Positions 4,901 through 5,113 of a DNA stretch of 5,113 bases are shown here, piece after piece. Positions within the stretch are counted from its first letter, which is position 1; every line of letters begins with the position of its first letter. Location: contig JAKZSU010000059.1 of the NCBI GenBank assembly GCA_047517485.1, positions 1 through 5,113 of the forward strand. The letters run 5' to 3'. The DNA comes from JAKZSU01 sp047517485 (GTDB lineage Bacteria; Pseudomonadota; Alphaproteobacteria; UBA7887). The notes under the pieces are model-generated. The model saw only the letters and a program-made list of their open reading frames with translations, was not told where the DNA came from and did not search any database. The translations under genes and the position numbers were made by a program.

Positions 4901-5113
4901 CTCTTGAGCACACTAGCACAAGAGGGCGTCACTATGCGAGTTATTTCAACTGAACGTTCAAATGCGGCTGGTAATCACTAGTGTCCGGTTAAAAATCGAA
5001 TAAATTCAATTGGTTGGTTATTTGCGAAGCGTTGCATCTGTTTTCGTCTCCCGCAAGTGCTTGATGTATGGGCATTTTCTCGAAGAGGGTCACCGAGAGG
5101 ATCTGTAACAAAG
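4901..5113. other. Non-coding tail with small palindromes and an AT-rich segment
   Basis: No supported gene is visible. CTCTTG (4901-4906) and CAAGAG (4919-4924) form a stem with a 12-nt loop. TGAACGTTCA (4951-4960) and CACTAGTG (4976-4983) are perfect palindromes. From about 4980 the composition turns AT-rich, beginning GTGTCCGGTTAAAAATCG, unlike the host genes. A frame without a stop runs from about 4990 to the window edge, and a short ATG frame starts at 5068 without a ribosome-binding site; neither resembles a protein I know. The segment may be the edge of a second mobile element. Confidence 0.4.

Larger units (their letters stand above)
3848..4945 (+). mobile_element. IS1595-family insertion sequence (ends approximate)
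   Basis: One complete transposase gene with its own promoter, about 1.1 kb overall, fits a single-ORF IS1595-family element. The left limit is set where copy F of the repeat stops matching the other copies (about 3848). The right limit is uncertain. A weak candidate terminal inverted repeat is 3848-3868 against the complement of about 4925-4945; it shares TGACGCC and scattered flanking positions (about 13 of 20 with one gap). No 8-bp target duplication, usual for this family, was found, so one end may be lost or wrongly placed. Confidence 0.7.

Noticed and set aside
5068..5113. Start of a new gene at ATG 5068
   Set aside because: There is no ribosome-binding site, only about 15 codons are visible, and the residues match no family I know.

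Overview
The window is high-GC, Gram-negative-type chromosomal DNA. The gene set and protein styles (an Nth very close to the proteobacterial type, a CysZ-like EI24 protein with an LLGREYYE motif, a PfkB sugar/adenosine kinase) suggest an alphaproteobacterium, perhaps near the Rhodospirillales. That placement is an impression from protein style, not a search result.

Layout. Positions 1-572 hold the 3' part of nth (endonuclease III, + strand, start outside the window). Positions 576-759 hold two copies of a ~93 bp structured repeat. A CysZ-like membrane protein (760-1428, - strand) is convergent with nth and divergent from a TetR-type regulator (1536-2126, + strand). Their 107 bp divergent region carries plausible promoters and a small dyad. 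Positions 2127-2477 have no gene; 2211-2475 hold an elaborate inverted-repeat element that folds on paper into a closed three-way junction and ends three bases before the start codon of a PfkB-family kinase (2478-3455). Positions 3476-3849 carry four more copies of the ~93 bp repeat. An IS1595-family insertion sequence with an intact transposase (3910-4842) follows directly. The last 270 bases contain hairpins, palindromes and an AT-rich stretch that may be the edge of another element.

The genes do not form an obvious pathway: base-excision repair, a membrane protein, a regulator and a nucleoside/sugar kinase are ordinary chromosomal genes. The unusual content lies between them. One feature is a repeat family in which a hairpin of changing sequence precedes a constant ~65-nt block that is itself foldable; six copies occur in two arrays, both downstream of + strand genes. 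The other is the three-way-junction element that would pair the kinase's Shine-Dalgarno region with an upstream arm. No complete new multi-gene system (defence, CRISPR, biosynthetic) is visible.
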